DNA from: DATEPR01 sp036491115
GTDB lineage: Bacteria > Actinomycetota > Actinomycetes > Mycobacteriales > Pseudonocardiaceae
DNA length: 64,000 nt
Direction: 5' to 3'
Assembly (NCBI GenBank): GCA_036491115.1
Contig: DASXCQ010000010.1
Span: 1 to 64,000 of the forward strand
The notes under the pieces were generated by a model. The model made no database searches and was not told the origin of the DNA. It worked only from the letters and a program-made list of their open reading frames with translations. Position 1 is the first letter of the stretch, and each line of letters starts with the position of its first letter. Shown here piece after piece: positions 50,788 to 59,745 of this stretch. A program made the translations under genes and the position numbers.

Positions 50788-51510
50788 GTGCCTGCGCCCC
50801 GCCGCGCGACGCTGCCGTTGCTGCTGTCGATCGCCGTACTGCTCCTGTTGGCCGTCCTGGCCGCCAGGGGGCGCTCCGCCGTGCCGCGCGGCCAGGGCCT
50901 GGTGATCCTCGGCGGCCTGACCACACCACCCCGGCCGACCCAGTCACCGGCGAAGATCCCGTTCGGCGACCGGGTGATCAACCCGGCGCTGGGCCTCGGC
51001 CTGTCCACGTTCATCGCGATCGCGCTGGTGGCGTTCCTGTTCGTCGGGACGATGGTGCTGGTGATGGTCGCCATGACCCGGGTGCGGCGGCGCAGGCGGC
51101 GGGAGCGCGATCCGAGCATGACCGGGAGCGAGCCGACCGGTGCCGGTGATGCCGAGATCGTGCTGACCCTGTTGCGGGGCACCAAGTCCGCGCTCGCGCT
51201 GCTGCGCCAGCGAAGCGGTGGGCCGCCGTCGGACGCCGTCCAGGCCGCCTGGCTGGCCCTGGAGCAGGCTGCCGCCGAGTGCGGTACCGCTCGCCGCCCG
51301 CACCAGACGCCGACCGAGTTCACGTCCGCGGTGCTGGCCGACCACGACGTCGACCAGGCCGCGCTGGCCACCCTGCGCGGCCTCTACCAGCGGGTCCGGT
51401 TCGGTCGCCCGGACACGGTCACCGAGTCCGACGCCGACGCCGCCGTGGCCGCGCTGGAACGGATCGCCGACGCGCTGGCCGCCGGCCGGGTGGGGGTGGG
51501 GCAGGCTTGA
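50788..51510 (+). CDS. DUF4129 domain membrane protein
   Basis: 240 aa; GTG 50788, no Shine-Dalgarno; a CATCCT element 7 nt upstream may give a leaderless mRNA. Two membrane helices (about 8-27 and 72-98) flank an external loop. The cytoplasmic C-terminal region (about 135-225) is DUF4129 (TPTEFTSAVL, LRGLYQRVRFG). It is the first gene of a five-gene overlapping operon with MoxR ATPase and DUF58 protein. DUF4129 is usually fused to or beside a transglutaminase-like protein; none is in this operon. Confidence 0.83.
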   Translation: MPAPRRATLPLLLSIAVLLLLAVLAARGRSAVPRGQGLVILGGLTTPPRPTQSPAKIPFGDRVINPALGLGLSTFIAIALVAFLFVGTMVLVMVAMTRVRRRRRRERDPSMTGSEPTGAGDAEIVLTLLRGTKSALALLRQRSGGPPSDAVQAAWLALEQAAAECGTARRPHQTPTEFTSAVLADHDVDQAALATLRGLYQRVRFGRPDTVTESDADAAVAALERIADALAAGRVGVGQA

Positions 51511-51976
51511 TTCGACCGCGCGGCGTCGTGCTCGCGGTGATCGTGGAGATCCTGCTCGCGTTCGCCATCAACCGGCTGGTCGGCACCCCGGTGCAGTGGG
51601 CGGCACTGATCGCGTTGCCGCTGGCCGCCGTGGCCCTGCTCGTCCTGGCCACCCCGCCGGGCGTCGAACCGGCGTGGGCGCCACCGCCGGAACCCCCCGC
51701 CGTCGCGGCCCACCTGGACGCCAGCCTGCTGGCCGGCCGGCTGGAGGACGCCGTCCATGACCAGAGCCGTTACCGGTCCCGGGTGCAGCCGAGGCTGGCC
51801 GCGCTCGTCGTGGCCGCGCTGCGCCGCCGGCCCGGCCTCGGCGACCTGACGGATCTGCGTGATCCGAGGGCCGCCACCGAACTCGGGCCCCGCTGGCATG
51901 CGATGCTCACCGACCCGGCGGCCACGATGCCCGAACCGGCCGTGGTGCTGGCACTGCTGGAACGACTGGAGGAACA

Positions 51977-51980
<4 letters not shown>
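51507..51980 (+). CDS. Small membrane protein of the MoxR/DUF58 operon
   Basis: 157 aa from a TTG start that overlaps the previous stop (TTGA). Two membrane helices in the first 50 residues (VVLAVIVEILLAFAINRLV, WAALIALPLAAVALLVLA), then a Pro-rich linker and a soluble helical C-terminus ending in LLERLEEQ. No known motif. Coupled translation on both sides shows it belongs to the DUF4129-MoxR-DUF58 unit. The TTG start is inferred from the overlap; a downstream GTG would lose the first residues. Confidence 0.72.
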
Positions 51981-52974
<994 letters not shown>

Positions 52975-52978
<4 letters not shown>

Positions 52979-54351
52979 GCCTGGCCCGGCAGCGGTACCG
53001 GCGGTGGCAGGAGCGGCGCACGGCGGCCGCCAGCCGCCGGTGGCGGGGCACCGACGCGCTGCGCCGGGGCCTCGTGGTCGGTGTCGGGCTGGTGGTCGCC
53101 GGGGTGGTCCTGCACGAGCTGGCCGCCGTACTGCTGGGCGCGCCGCTGCTGGTGAGCACGGGGCTGTCCCTGTCGGTGCGGCTGGGCGGGCCGCCGTCGG
53201 TGCGGGTGCGCCCGCTGCCCAGGACCGCCGAGGCCGGACAGCGGGCCCGGCTGCTGGTGGACGTCGACCCCGGGCCCGGTGCCGAGCTCGTCGCGATACG
53301 GCTGCCCCGCCCGAACAAGCCGGGCATCGGACCGGTGTACGTCGTGCCGGCGTCCGAGGTCACCCTCGCCACCAACCTGCGCTGGGACGCCTGGGGCGAC
53401 CAGTCCGACTTCCGCGTGGACCATCTGGTGGCCGGCCCGGACGGGCTGTGGACCTACGGCCCGGTGCTCGGCGACGAGGGCAGGCGGGCCGTGCTGCCGC
53501 CGGTGCTGCCGATGCCCGGCGGCCCGGTGCCGCCCCGCTCGGCCGGCCTGGTCGGCGCCCACCGCTCCCGCAGGCCAGGCGACGGCATCGAGCTGCGCGA
53601 CGTCCGCGCCTACCAGCCCGGTGACCGGCTACGTGGTGTCGACTGGCGGACCACCCTGCGGGCCAGCGCCGGCGTCGCCGTCGACGGCCTGGACACGCTG
53701 TTCGTCCGGGAGCGGCACGCGGAGGCCGACGCCGACGTCGTGCTGGCCGTGGACACCAGGGTCGACGTGGGCGCCGAACTGGGCGAGTGGTCCACCGGCG
53801 AGGACGGCACGACGGTGCGCCAGGACGGTTCGCTGGACCGGGCCGCCCTCGCGGCCACCGCGCTGGCCGCCGGCTACCTGCGCCAGGGCGACCGGGTCAG
53901 CCTGGTCGACATGGGCCGCCCGCAGTTCGGGCTGCGCTCCGGTGCCGGTCGCCGGCACCTGCTGGTGTTCCGGCACCGGTTGCTGGCCTGTGTGCGGGCC
54001 GCGGGCTGGGTGTCCCGCCCGGTGCTGCGTGCCGAACAGGTGCCGCACGGCGCCCTGGTGATCGTGCTGTCGCCGTTCCTGGACGACGCGGTCGTGGACC
54101 AGACCCTGCTGGCCGCGCGGCGGGGCAGCCTGGTGCTCGCCGTCGACGTGCTGCCCCGGCCGCTGGTGCCCGACCGGAACGACCGCTGGGGTGCCGTGGT
54201 GGCGAAGATGATCACCGCGGAACAGGCCGCCCGGCTCACCGCGCTGCGCGCCCGAGGGGTGCCCGTGGTGTCCTGGGTGGACGGCAGCGAGGTCGTCGCC
54301 GTGTTGCGCCGGGCCGCCGCGCCCGGCCGTCGGACGGTGGTCCGCCGATGA
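52975..54351 (+). CDS. DUF58 domain protein (VWA-like partner of MoxR)
   Basis: 458 aa; ATG overlaps the MoxR stop (ATGA). Two membrane helices at about 40-75, then a beta-rich region, and the DUF58 signature G-D-G-I-E-L-R-D-V-R-A-Y-Q-P-G-D at about 202-217 followed by a VWA-like fold (D-A-D-V-V-L-A-V-D-T-R). Membrane-anchored substrate or adaptor of the MoxR ATPase. Coupled to both neighbours. Confidence 0.88.
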
Positions 54352-54887
54352 CCCCGCCACCGGCCACACCGTTGTCACCGCGCGTTGCCGAACTGGGTCG
54401 AGGAGTGCCTGGTTGGGTGATCCGGGCCGTGTCGCTGCTGGTCGGCGTCGGCGCTGTCGTCGTGGTGTACCAGGACATCTCGGTACCGGTGCTGATCGTC
54501 GTGCTGCTGGTGGTGGCCGTGGTGTCGGCCGCCGCGCCCGCTTCGCCCGCGCCCGCCGTGCTGATCGCCGCGGTGGCGATCGTGGTGGTCCTGTCCGGCG
54601 GCAGCCCGGTGCGACCCGAGGTGCTGGTGGAGATTCCGTTGCTGCACCTGGTGCACGCCACCGCGTCGATCTCGGCACTGGCCCCGCTGCGCAGCGTCCT
54701 CCGGCCGAGCGCGCTGGTCCGGCCCGCCGTGCGATTGTTCGGCGTGCAGGCCGGTGTCTTCGCCGTAGTCGGGATCACTGAGATTCTGCCCACAGGACAG
54801 AACACCACGATCGTGGAAATCATCGGCCTCATCGGGGTGACAGCACTCGTTCTGGTGACGATCACGCTTGTGACCAGGCAGAAATAG
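54348..54887 (+). CDS. Hydrophobic membrane protein closing the MoxR/DUF58 operon
   Basis: 179 aa; ATG overlaps the DUF58 stop (ATGA). Four to five membrane helices (WVIRAVSLLVGVGAVVVV, VLIVVLLVVAVVSAA, AVLIAAVAIVVVL, IIGLIGVTALVLVTITLV) and few charged residues. No family recognised. Translational coupling implies a role in the same envelope complex. Confidence 0.75.
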   Translation: MTPPPATPLSPRVAELGRGVPGWVIRAVSLLVGVGAVVVVYQDISVPVLIVVLLVVAVVSAAAPASPAPAVLIAAVAIVVVLSGGSPVRPEVLVEIPLLHLVHATASISALAPLRSVLRPSALVRPAVRLFGVQAGVFAVVGITEILPTGQNTTIVEIIGLIGVTALVLVTITLVTRQK

Positions 54888-55019
54888 GAGCGCGTTTTCG
54901 CCGGCCGAGTGGCCCCGGTCACCACCCGGATCACCGCAGGACAGTTCGATTCAGCGACCGGTGTCACACCGGCCCCGGGTGGCGGTTATGTCCTCGACAG
55001 TTGGTGGGACCATGGAGTC

Positions 55020-56345
55020 ATGGCCGCTGGAAAGTCACAACCAACCCGGATCCTCATCCTCGGTGGTGGGTACGTCGGGATGTACACCGCGCTGGGTCTG
55101 CAGAAGAAACTGCGACTCAACGAGGCGTCCGTGACCGTTGTCGACCCGCAGCCGCACATGACCTACCAACCGTTCCTGCCGGAGGCGGCGGCCGGTTCCA
55201 TCGACCCGCGCAACGTCGTGGTCCCGCTGCGCACCACGCTGCGCCGCTGCCACGTGGTCACCGCGCGGGTCAAGCGGATCGAGCACGCCAAGCGGATGGT
55301 CACCGTCGAGGCGTTCGACGGTCACATCGAGGAGATCGGCTACGACGTGCTCGTCGTGGCGCTCGGCTCGGTGGCCCGCCTGCTGCCCATCCCCGGCCTC
55401 GCCGAGCGGGGCATCTCGTTCAAGACCATCGGCGAGGCGATCTACCTCCGCAACCATGTGCTGTCCAGAATGGACCTCGCGGCGAGCACGCTGGACCCGG
55501 AGGCCCGGCGGCGCCTGCTCACGTTCACCTTCGTCGGCGGCGGTTTCGCCGGCATCGAGTCGCTGGCCGAACTCGAGGACATGGCGCGTTACGCCACTCG
55601 CTTCTACGAGAACATCGAGCCCGACGACATGCGCTGGGTGCTCGTGGAGGCCGCCGGGCGGGTGCTGCCCGAGGTGCGGGACAGCCTCGGCGTGTGGACC
55701 GTGGAGCAGCTGGAGCGGCGCGGCATCGAGGTATTCCTGTCCACCACGGCGAAGACGTTCGAGCACGGTCATGTCGTCCTGTCCGACGGCACCGAGTTCG
55801 ACAGCGACACGATCGTGTGGAACGCGGGCGTGAAGGCCAACCCGGTGCTGGCCGCGTCCGACCTGCCGCTGGACCGGCGTGGCCGCGTGGTGTGCACGGC
55901 CGCCATGCAGGTCGAGGGCATGCCGGAGGTGTGGGCGGCAGGCGACTGCGCCGCGGTGCCCGACCTGTCCCGCACCGCGGAGGACCCCACGGCCACCTGC
56001 GCGCCGAACGCCCAGCACGCCGTCCGCCAGGCCCGCCACCTGGCCAAGAACATCATGACCGCGATCCGCGACGGCGAGCCGAAGGACTACTACCACAAGA
56101 ACGTCGGCTCGGTGGCCAGCCTGGGCATCGGCAAGGGCGTCGCCGACACCTACAACGTCAAGGTCAAGGGCTACCCGGCGTGGCTGATGCACCGCGCCTA
56201 CCATGTCAGCCGCATGCCCACCCTGAACCGCAAGGTCCGCATCCAGCTGGACTGGCTGGTCACCAGCCTGTTCCGGCGCGAGGTCGTGTCGCTGGGCCAG
56301 ATCAACGACCCGAAGGCCGACTTCGACCGGGCGACGAGGACCTGA
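55020..56345 (+). CDS. ndh: Type II NADH:quinone dehydrogenase
   Basis: 441 aa; ATG 55020 chosen because the two-dinucleotide fold starts at residue 10. FAD-binding L-I-L-G-G-G-Y-V-G-M-Y; NADH-binding T-F-V-G-G-G-F-A-G-I-E; V-W-A-A-G-D-C-A-A-V; and the quinone-side motif A-Q-H-A-V-R-Q-A. No predicted membrane helix except the amphipathic C-terminus, as in other NDH-2. It oxidises NADH without proton pumping. No Shine-Dalgarno of normal spacing is visible. A strong hairpin follows the stop. Confidence 0.93.
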   Translation: MAAGKSQPTRILILGGGYVGMYTALGLQKKLRLNEASVTVVDPQPHMTYQPFLPEAAAGSIDPRNVVVPLRTTLRRCHVVTARVKRIEHAKRMVTVEAFDGHIEEIGYDVLVVALGSVARLLPIPGLAERGISFKTIGEAIYLRNHVLSRMDLAASTLDPEARRRLLTFTFVGGGFAGIESLAELEDMARYATRFYENIEPDDMRWVLVEAAGRVLPEVRDSLGVWTVEQLERRGIEVFLSTTAKTFEHGHVVLSDGTEFDSDTIVWNAGVKANPVLAASDLPLDRRGRVVCTAAMQVEGMPEVWAAGDCAAVPDLSRTAEDPTATCAPNAQHAVRQARHLAKNIMTAIRDGEPKDYYHKNVGSVASLGIGKGVADTYNVKVKGYPAWLMHRAYHVSRMPTLNRKVRIQLDWLVTSLFRREVVSLGQINDPKADFDRATRT

Positions 56346-56373
56346 CCCTCGTGTCCGTCGGCACCCTCACCGG

Positions 56374-56397
56374 CCGGCGCGCCATCTGGCGTGCCGG
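56374..56397 (+). terminator. Stem-loop terminator after ndh
   Basis: CCGGCGCGCCA (56374-56384), TC, TGGCGTGCCGG (56387-56397): an 11-bp stem including one G-U pair, 29 nt after the ndh stop. Confidence 0.75.
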
Positions 56398-56511
56398 CGG
56401 TGCCCTGCCGAACCGCTTAACCGCCGTGCTCGTACCGCCATCTGTCGGCACGGCTCCCGTCTGACGCCGTAACGCTGTGCGTTCTTCCGCGATCACTCAC
56501 GTAGTCGTGTC

Positions 56512-56568
56512 TTGACAGTACGTAACGTGAATCGGAGACTACTGCACGTGTGTCACCCGAAAGGGTGA
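56512..56568 (+). promoter_or_regulatory. Promoter and GNRA-capped hairpin leader of the ATP-grasp gene
   Basis: TTGACA (56512-56517), 17 nt, GAGACT (56535-56540) form a promoter with start near 56547. The transcript opens with TCACCC-GAAA-GGGTGA (56553-56568), a perfect 6-bp stem with a GAAA tetraloop. The remaining leader to the gene is about 90 nt or more. The rest of the 316-bp gap after ndh shows no gene. The hairpin may stabilise the 5' end or be a DNA operator, since related dyads occur at 36948 and 57839. Confidence 0.6.
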
Positions 56569-56661
56569 TACCGAAGGTAGTAGCCCGCGCCATCGCGGAG
56601 CGGCGACGCCGTCCTCCGCCGTACGAAGGACGTAGAGCTGACCAGCAACGGTCCGGTCCAG

Positions 56662-57771
56662 GTGGCCCTCTGTGCCGACATGCCGGCACGGACGGTGACC
56701 GCGCGCTCGACTGATCGGATGACCCCCCTTCTCCTACAGGGTCAGGGGTACGTCTTTCGGGCGCCGGTAACCACGCTGGACGTCCCCGCTCAGGTCAGCC
56801 CCGGCCTGGCCGACGACGGCTCGCCGCAGCCGTGCGTGCTCGTGCTGGCGCGCTCCACGGACATGGAGGTCACGGAGCTGACCGCGACGCTCGCGCAGCG
56901 GGGTGTGCGGGTGGTCCGGATCGACGCCGACCGCTGCCTGGACGTGTCGCTGACCGTCTATCCGGACGCGCCACTGGTCGAACTGGACCACGCGATGCTG
57001 CGGCCACTGCTGGTGTGGCGCCGGCATTTCGAGCTCGCCGCCCTGCCCGTCGACCCCGGCACGCTCTACGGCGCGTACGTCGTCGACCAGTGGCGTTCGG
57101 TGGCCGACTGGATCACCGCCCGCACCGACTGGTGCGGCGTCAACGCGGGCCGGCCGGTGGATCGGCTGTCCCAGCTAGCCGACGCCGCCCGGTTCGGTCT
57201 CGCGGTGCCCCGGACCGTGGTCACCACCCAGCCGGCCCGGCACCGGCCCGGCGGCGGCACGTGCGTGGTGAAGACCTCCGGCCGGCAACTGGTCGAGCCG
57301 ATGTCCGGCCACCAGCACGGCCTGTTCCCGCAGCCCCTGGATCCCCGGTTGAGCGGTGGCCGGCCGGAGCCCGCGCCGGTGATCGTGCAGCAGTACCTGC
57401 CCTCCGACCACGAGCTGCGGGTCTTCGTGGTGGGGGACAGGGTCATCGGCTACCAGGTCGACCGGCTCGATCCCGACCTGCTCCGGCTCGACCCGACCGC
57501 GGCGCGGGTGTCCGAGGTGCCGGTCGACCCGGCGCTGGCCGGGACGTTGCGTGCCCTGGCCCGGTACTGGCGGCTGGACGTCGTCGCGTTCGACCTCCTG
57601 GTCCGCGACGGCACCCCGACGTTCCTCGCCGCGGGTGGGCACTGTGACTGGCGGTGGTGCGAACACCTCGCCGGTGCACCGACCGTGTCCGCCGCGATGG
57701 CCGACTGGGTGGCGGGCCGCTTCGAGGAGTTACTCGGGGCGGCGACCGGTTCCGGCACGGCGCGCGGCTGA
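56662..57771 (+). CDS. ATP-grasp protein (RimK/graspetide-synthetase-like) with altered metal site
   Basis: Up to 369 aa; start uncertain (GTG 56662, ATG 56680 or ATG 56719). An N-terminal pre-ATP-grasp domain (C-V-L-V-L-A-R-S-T-D-M-E-V-T, V-R-V-V-R-I-D-A-D) and LVWRRHFE resemble MvdD/TgmB-type ligases. Core motifs: C-V-V-K-T-S-G-R-Q-L (ATP Lys), V-I-V-Q-Q-Y-L-P-S-D-H-E-L-R-V-F-V-V and D-L-L-V-R-D-G. The usual Mg ligands F-L-E-V-N-P are replaced by F-L-A-A-G-G. No obvious precursor-peptide gene is adjacent. It contains a TTA codon at 57730. It could be an inactive or rewired ligase. Confidence 0.68.
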   Translation: MALCADMPARTVTARSTDRMTPLLLQGQGYVFRAPVTTLDVPAQVSPGLADDGSPQPCVLVLARSTDMEVTELTATLAQRGVRVVRIDADRCLDVSLTVYPDAPLVELDHAMLRPLLVWRRHFELAALPVDPGTLYGAYVVDQWRSVADWITARTDWCGVNAGRPVDRLSQLADAARFGLAVPRTVVTTQPARHRPGGGTCVVKTSGRQLVEPMSGHQHGLFPQPLDPRLSGGRPEPAPVIVQQYLPSDHELRVFVVGDRVIGYQVDRLDPDLLRLDPTAARVSEVPVDPALAGTLRALARYWRLDVVAFDLLVRDGTPTFLAAGGHCDWRWCEHLAGAPTVSAAMADWVAGRFEELLGAATGSGTARG

Positions 57772-57875
57772 CTGGACGCAACCGATTGCGCCGTGCGCGG
57801 TCCGGCTACTGCGCCGCCCGGATGACTTCAGCCATCGTTACCCACGAACGGGTGATAAACCCATAAGCTGCGCCT

Positions 57876-57949
57876 GCCCCCGTAGCCCAACAGGCAGAGG
57901 CATTCCCCTTAAAAGGGAAGTAGTGCCGGTTCAAATCCGGTCGGGGGCA
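57876..57949 (+). tRNA. Class-I (short variable loop) tRNA with anticodon TAA, nominally tRNA-Leu
   Basis: 74 nt: acceptor GCCCCCG/CGGGGGC, anticodon stem TTCCC/GGGAA with loop CTTAAAA giving anticodon TAA, five-base variable loop GTAGT, T arm GCCGG/CCGGT with loop TTCAAAT, discriminator A, no encoded CCA. Anticodon TAA reads TTA (Leu), but true bacterial tRNA-Leu has a long variable arm, absent here. All pairings are intact except position 13-22 of the D stem. It may be a divergent or specialised tRNA. An imperfect TTACCC...GGGTGA dyad lies just upstream (57839). Confidence 0.85.
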
Positions 57950-58030
57950 CTCTGTGTAACCGATATCCGGAGTGTCGGCCGCGGTGTTATTCGATCGCGG
58001 CCGACCGTCCGGCGCTGGCCGCATATCGCC

Positions 58031-58513
58031 GTGCCGACCATCCGGATCTTCGACGAAGGTGATCTCGCCGCGGTGGTCGGACTGTCGCTGCGGGCGTGGG
58101 AGCCGGTGTTCGTCTCGCTCGAAGGTGTGCTGGGGCCCGTCTTCCGCATGCTGGAGCCGGACTGGCGCTCCGGCCAGGCCAGGGCGGTCACCGAGGCGGG
58201 CACGGCCGACGGGGCGCACGCCTGGGTGGCCGACGCGGAGGGCGTGGTCGCCGGCTTCGTGGTGGTCGGGCTCGATCCCGGCAGGGGCATCGGGGAGATC
58301 CGGATGATCGCCGTGGACCCCGATTACCAGCGGCGCGGCATCGGGTCAGCACTGACATCTTTCGCTCTCGACCGGATGCGGGACAACGGCATGACAGTCG
58401 CGATGGTGGAGACCGGCGGCGATCCGGGACATGCCCCCGCGCGGCACACCTATGAGCAGGCTGGATTCGTTCAGCTGCCGATCGCCAGGTATTTCCGGAA
58501 ACTGACGGAATAG
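58031..58513 (+). CDS. GNAT family N-acetyltransferase
   Basis: 160 aa; GTG 58031, no clear Shine-Dalgarno. Acetyl-CoA binding motif A: I-R-M-I-A-V-D-P-D-Y-Q-R-R-G-I-G-S-A-L at about 95-113; the C-terminal H-T-Y-E-Q-A-G-F motif completes the fold. Substrate unknown. It lies 81 nt after the unusual tRNA. Many toxin-type GNATs modify charged tRNAs, but no antitoxin gene is visible here, so a housekeeping or resistance role is as likely. Confidence 0.87.
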   Translation: MPTIRIFDEGDLAAVVGLSLRAWEPVFVSLEGVLGPVFRMLEPDWRSGQARAVTEAGTADGAHAWVADAEGVVAGFVVVGLDPGRGIGEIRMIAVDPDYQRRGIGSALTSFALDRMRDNGMTVAMVETGGDPGHAPARHTYEQAGFVQLPIARYFRKLTE

Positions 58514-58610
58514 CGCGAACAATGCATCCCGGCGGGAATGGCACGCCGACTCGGCCGCGGTGCGTCGCCGAACTCGTCGCGGTGATTCGTCCGGTTTCAC
58601 CCGAATGAAC

Positions 58611-58656
58611 GTGAACTATTCGCATGTTGCGTTGTGAACAAGTTACGTTCGCATGT
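58611..58656 (+). repeat. Paired direct repeats upstream of the esterase gene
   Basis: GTGAAC-N2-TTCGCATGT (58611-58627) and GTGAAC-N8-TTCGCATGT (58634-58656): two copies of both half-elements. The TTCGCATGT copies start 29 bp apart, near three helical turns, in a locally AT-rich promoter region. This is a candidate binding site for a regulator of the downstream hydrolase. Confidence 0.5.
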
Positions 58657-58709
58657 CATCCTGAGATCGTGGCGGTCGTCGGGGACCGCGGTGGCCGAGA
58701 GGGGGCACC

Positions 58710-59660
58710 ATGACCGAGGCGGTGGTTGACCAGCGCACAGGGGTCAGTGTCCAGGCGAGGCTGGTGTTCGCGGCGGCGAGGTTGGTGGTGCGGCCGTTGC
58801 TCACGTACTGGCCCCTGACCGAGTGGGGACTCTTCCCGCTGGCCCTGCTGGACACGGCCGCGGGGCTGCTCCCGGCGCCCCGAGAGGTGAGTTACGAGAA
58901 GGTCGACCTCGACGGGTGCACCGGCGAGTGGGTGCGACCGAAGGACGTTTCCGGCGACGGTGTCCTGCTCTACTTCCACGGCGGCGCGTTCGTCACCTGC
59001 GGCATCGCCACCCACCGGCACGCCGTGGCCCGGATGGCCGAAGCGTGCGGCATGCCCGCGCTCTCCGTGGCCTACCGACAGCTGCCCGCCGTCCCGTTGG
59101 CGGGATCGGTCGCCGACTGCCTTGCCGCGTACCGGCACCTGCTCGCGCAGGGCTACCGCCCCGACCGCATCGTCCTCGCCGGCGATTCGGCAGGGGGTTG
59201 TCTGGCGTTCGCCACGGCCCTGGGTGCGCAGGCCGCCGGCCTACCCCGCCCGGCCGCGATCGTCGCCCTGTCGCCGTGGCTGGACTTCGACGCGGCAGCC
59301 AAACTGGCCCACCCCAACGCCGGCCGCGACGCCTACGCTCCCGTCGGCCGCCTGCCCGCCCTGGCCACGCTGCTGGGCGCGACCGAGCCGGCGTCGTCCC
59401 CGGTGAACGGCGAGTTGGCCGGCCTGCCGCCGGTGCTGTTGATCACGGCGGAGAGCGAGATGCTGCGCTGCGACGCGGAGCTGATGGCCGAACGCCTGGC
59501 CGCCGCCGACGTGCAGGTCACCCTGCAGATCTGGTCCGGCCAGATCCACGCCTTCCCGGTGCTCGGCGACCTGCTCCCGGAGAGCACCGCCGCCATCCAC
59601 GAGATCGCCGAGTTCGTCCGAGCCCTGCCGACGAGCACCACAGCCGCCGTCGCCTGCTGA
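58710..59660 (+). CDS. Alpha/beta hydrolase of the hormone-sensitive lipase family
   Basis: 316 aa; ATG 58710 with GAGAGGGGG upstream. Oxyanion-hole motif F-H-G-G-A-F about residue 90, nucleophile G-D-S-A-G-G (about 157), then acid and His near D-A-E-L and Q-I-H-A-F. Family IV esterase/lipase acting on short to medium acyl esters. N-terminal hydrophobic residues (about 15-55) may form a cap or membrane contact. Convergent with the DivIVA-like gene, sharing a hairpin terminator. Confidence 0.9.
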   Translation: MTEAVVDQRTGVSVQARLVFAAARLVVRPLLTYWPLTEWGLFPLALLDTAAGLLPAPREVSYEKVDLDGCTGEWVRPKDVSGDGVLLYFHGGAFVTCGIATHRHAVARMAEACGMPALSVAYRQLPAVPLAGSVADCLAAYRHLLAQGYRPDRIVLAGDSAGGCLAFATALGAQAAGLPRPAAIVALSPWLDFDAAAKLAHPNAGRDAYAPVGRLPALATLLGATEPASSPVNGELAGLPPVLLITAESEMLRCDAELMAERLAAADVQVTLQIWSGQIHAFPVLGDLLPESTAAIHEIAEFVRALPTSTTAAVAC

Positions 59661-59729
59661 ACCACTTGTCACCTACGGAGGCGCGCATCGGCCGCCGGGC
59701 CGCCTGAGACCCAGCGTCGTCGTTCGGTG

Positions 59730-59745
59730 CTGAGCGCGGGCTCAG
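59730..59745. terminator. Shared hairpin between convergent genes
   Basis: CTGAGC-GCGG-GCTCAG, 6-bp stem with 4-nt loop, overlapping the stop codon of the minus-strand gene and 69 nt after the esterase stop. Confidence 0.55.

Noticed and set aside
56346..56661. Graspetide precursor peptide gene before the ATP-grasp gene
   Set aside because: No small frame with a ribosome binding site, leader-like sequence and acidic/Thr-rich core was found in either flank.
57839..57856. Intrinsic terminator upstream of the TAA tRNA
   Set aside because: TTACCC-ACGAAC-GGGTGA is a weak stem without following U-tract; treated instead as one of the recurrent dyads.
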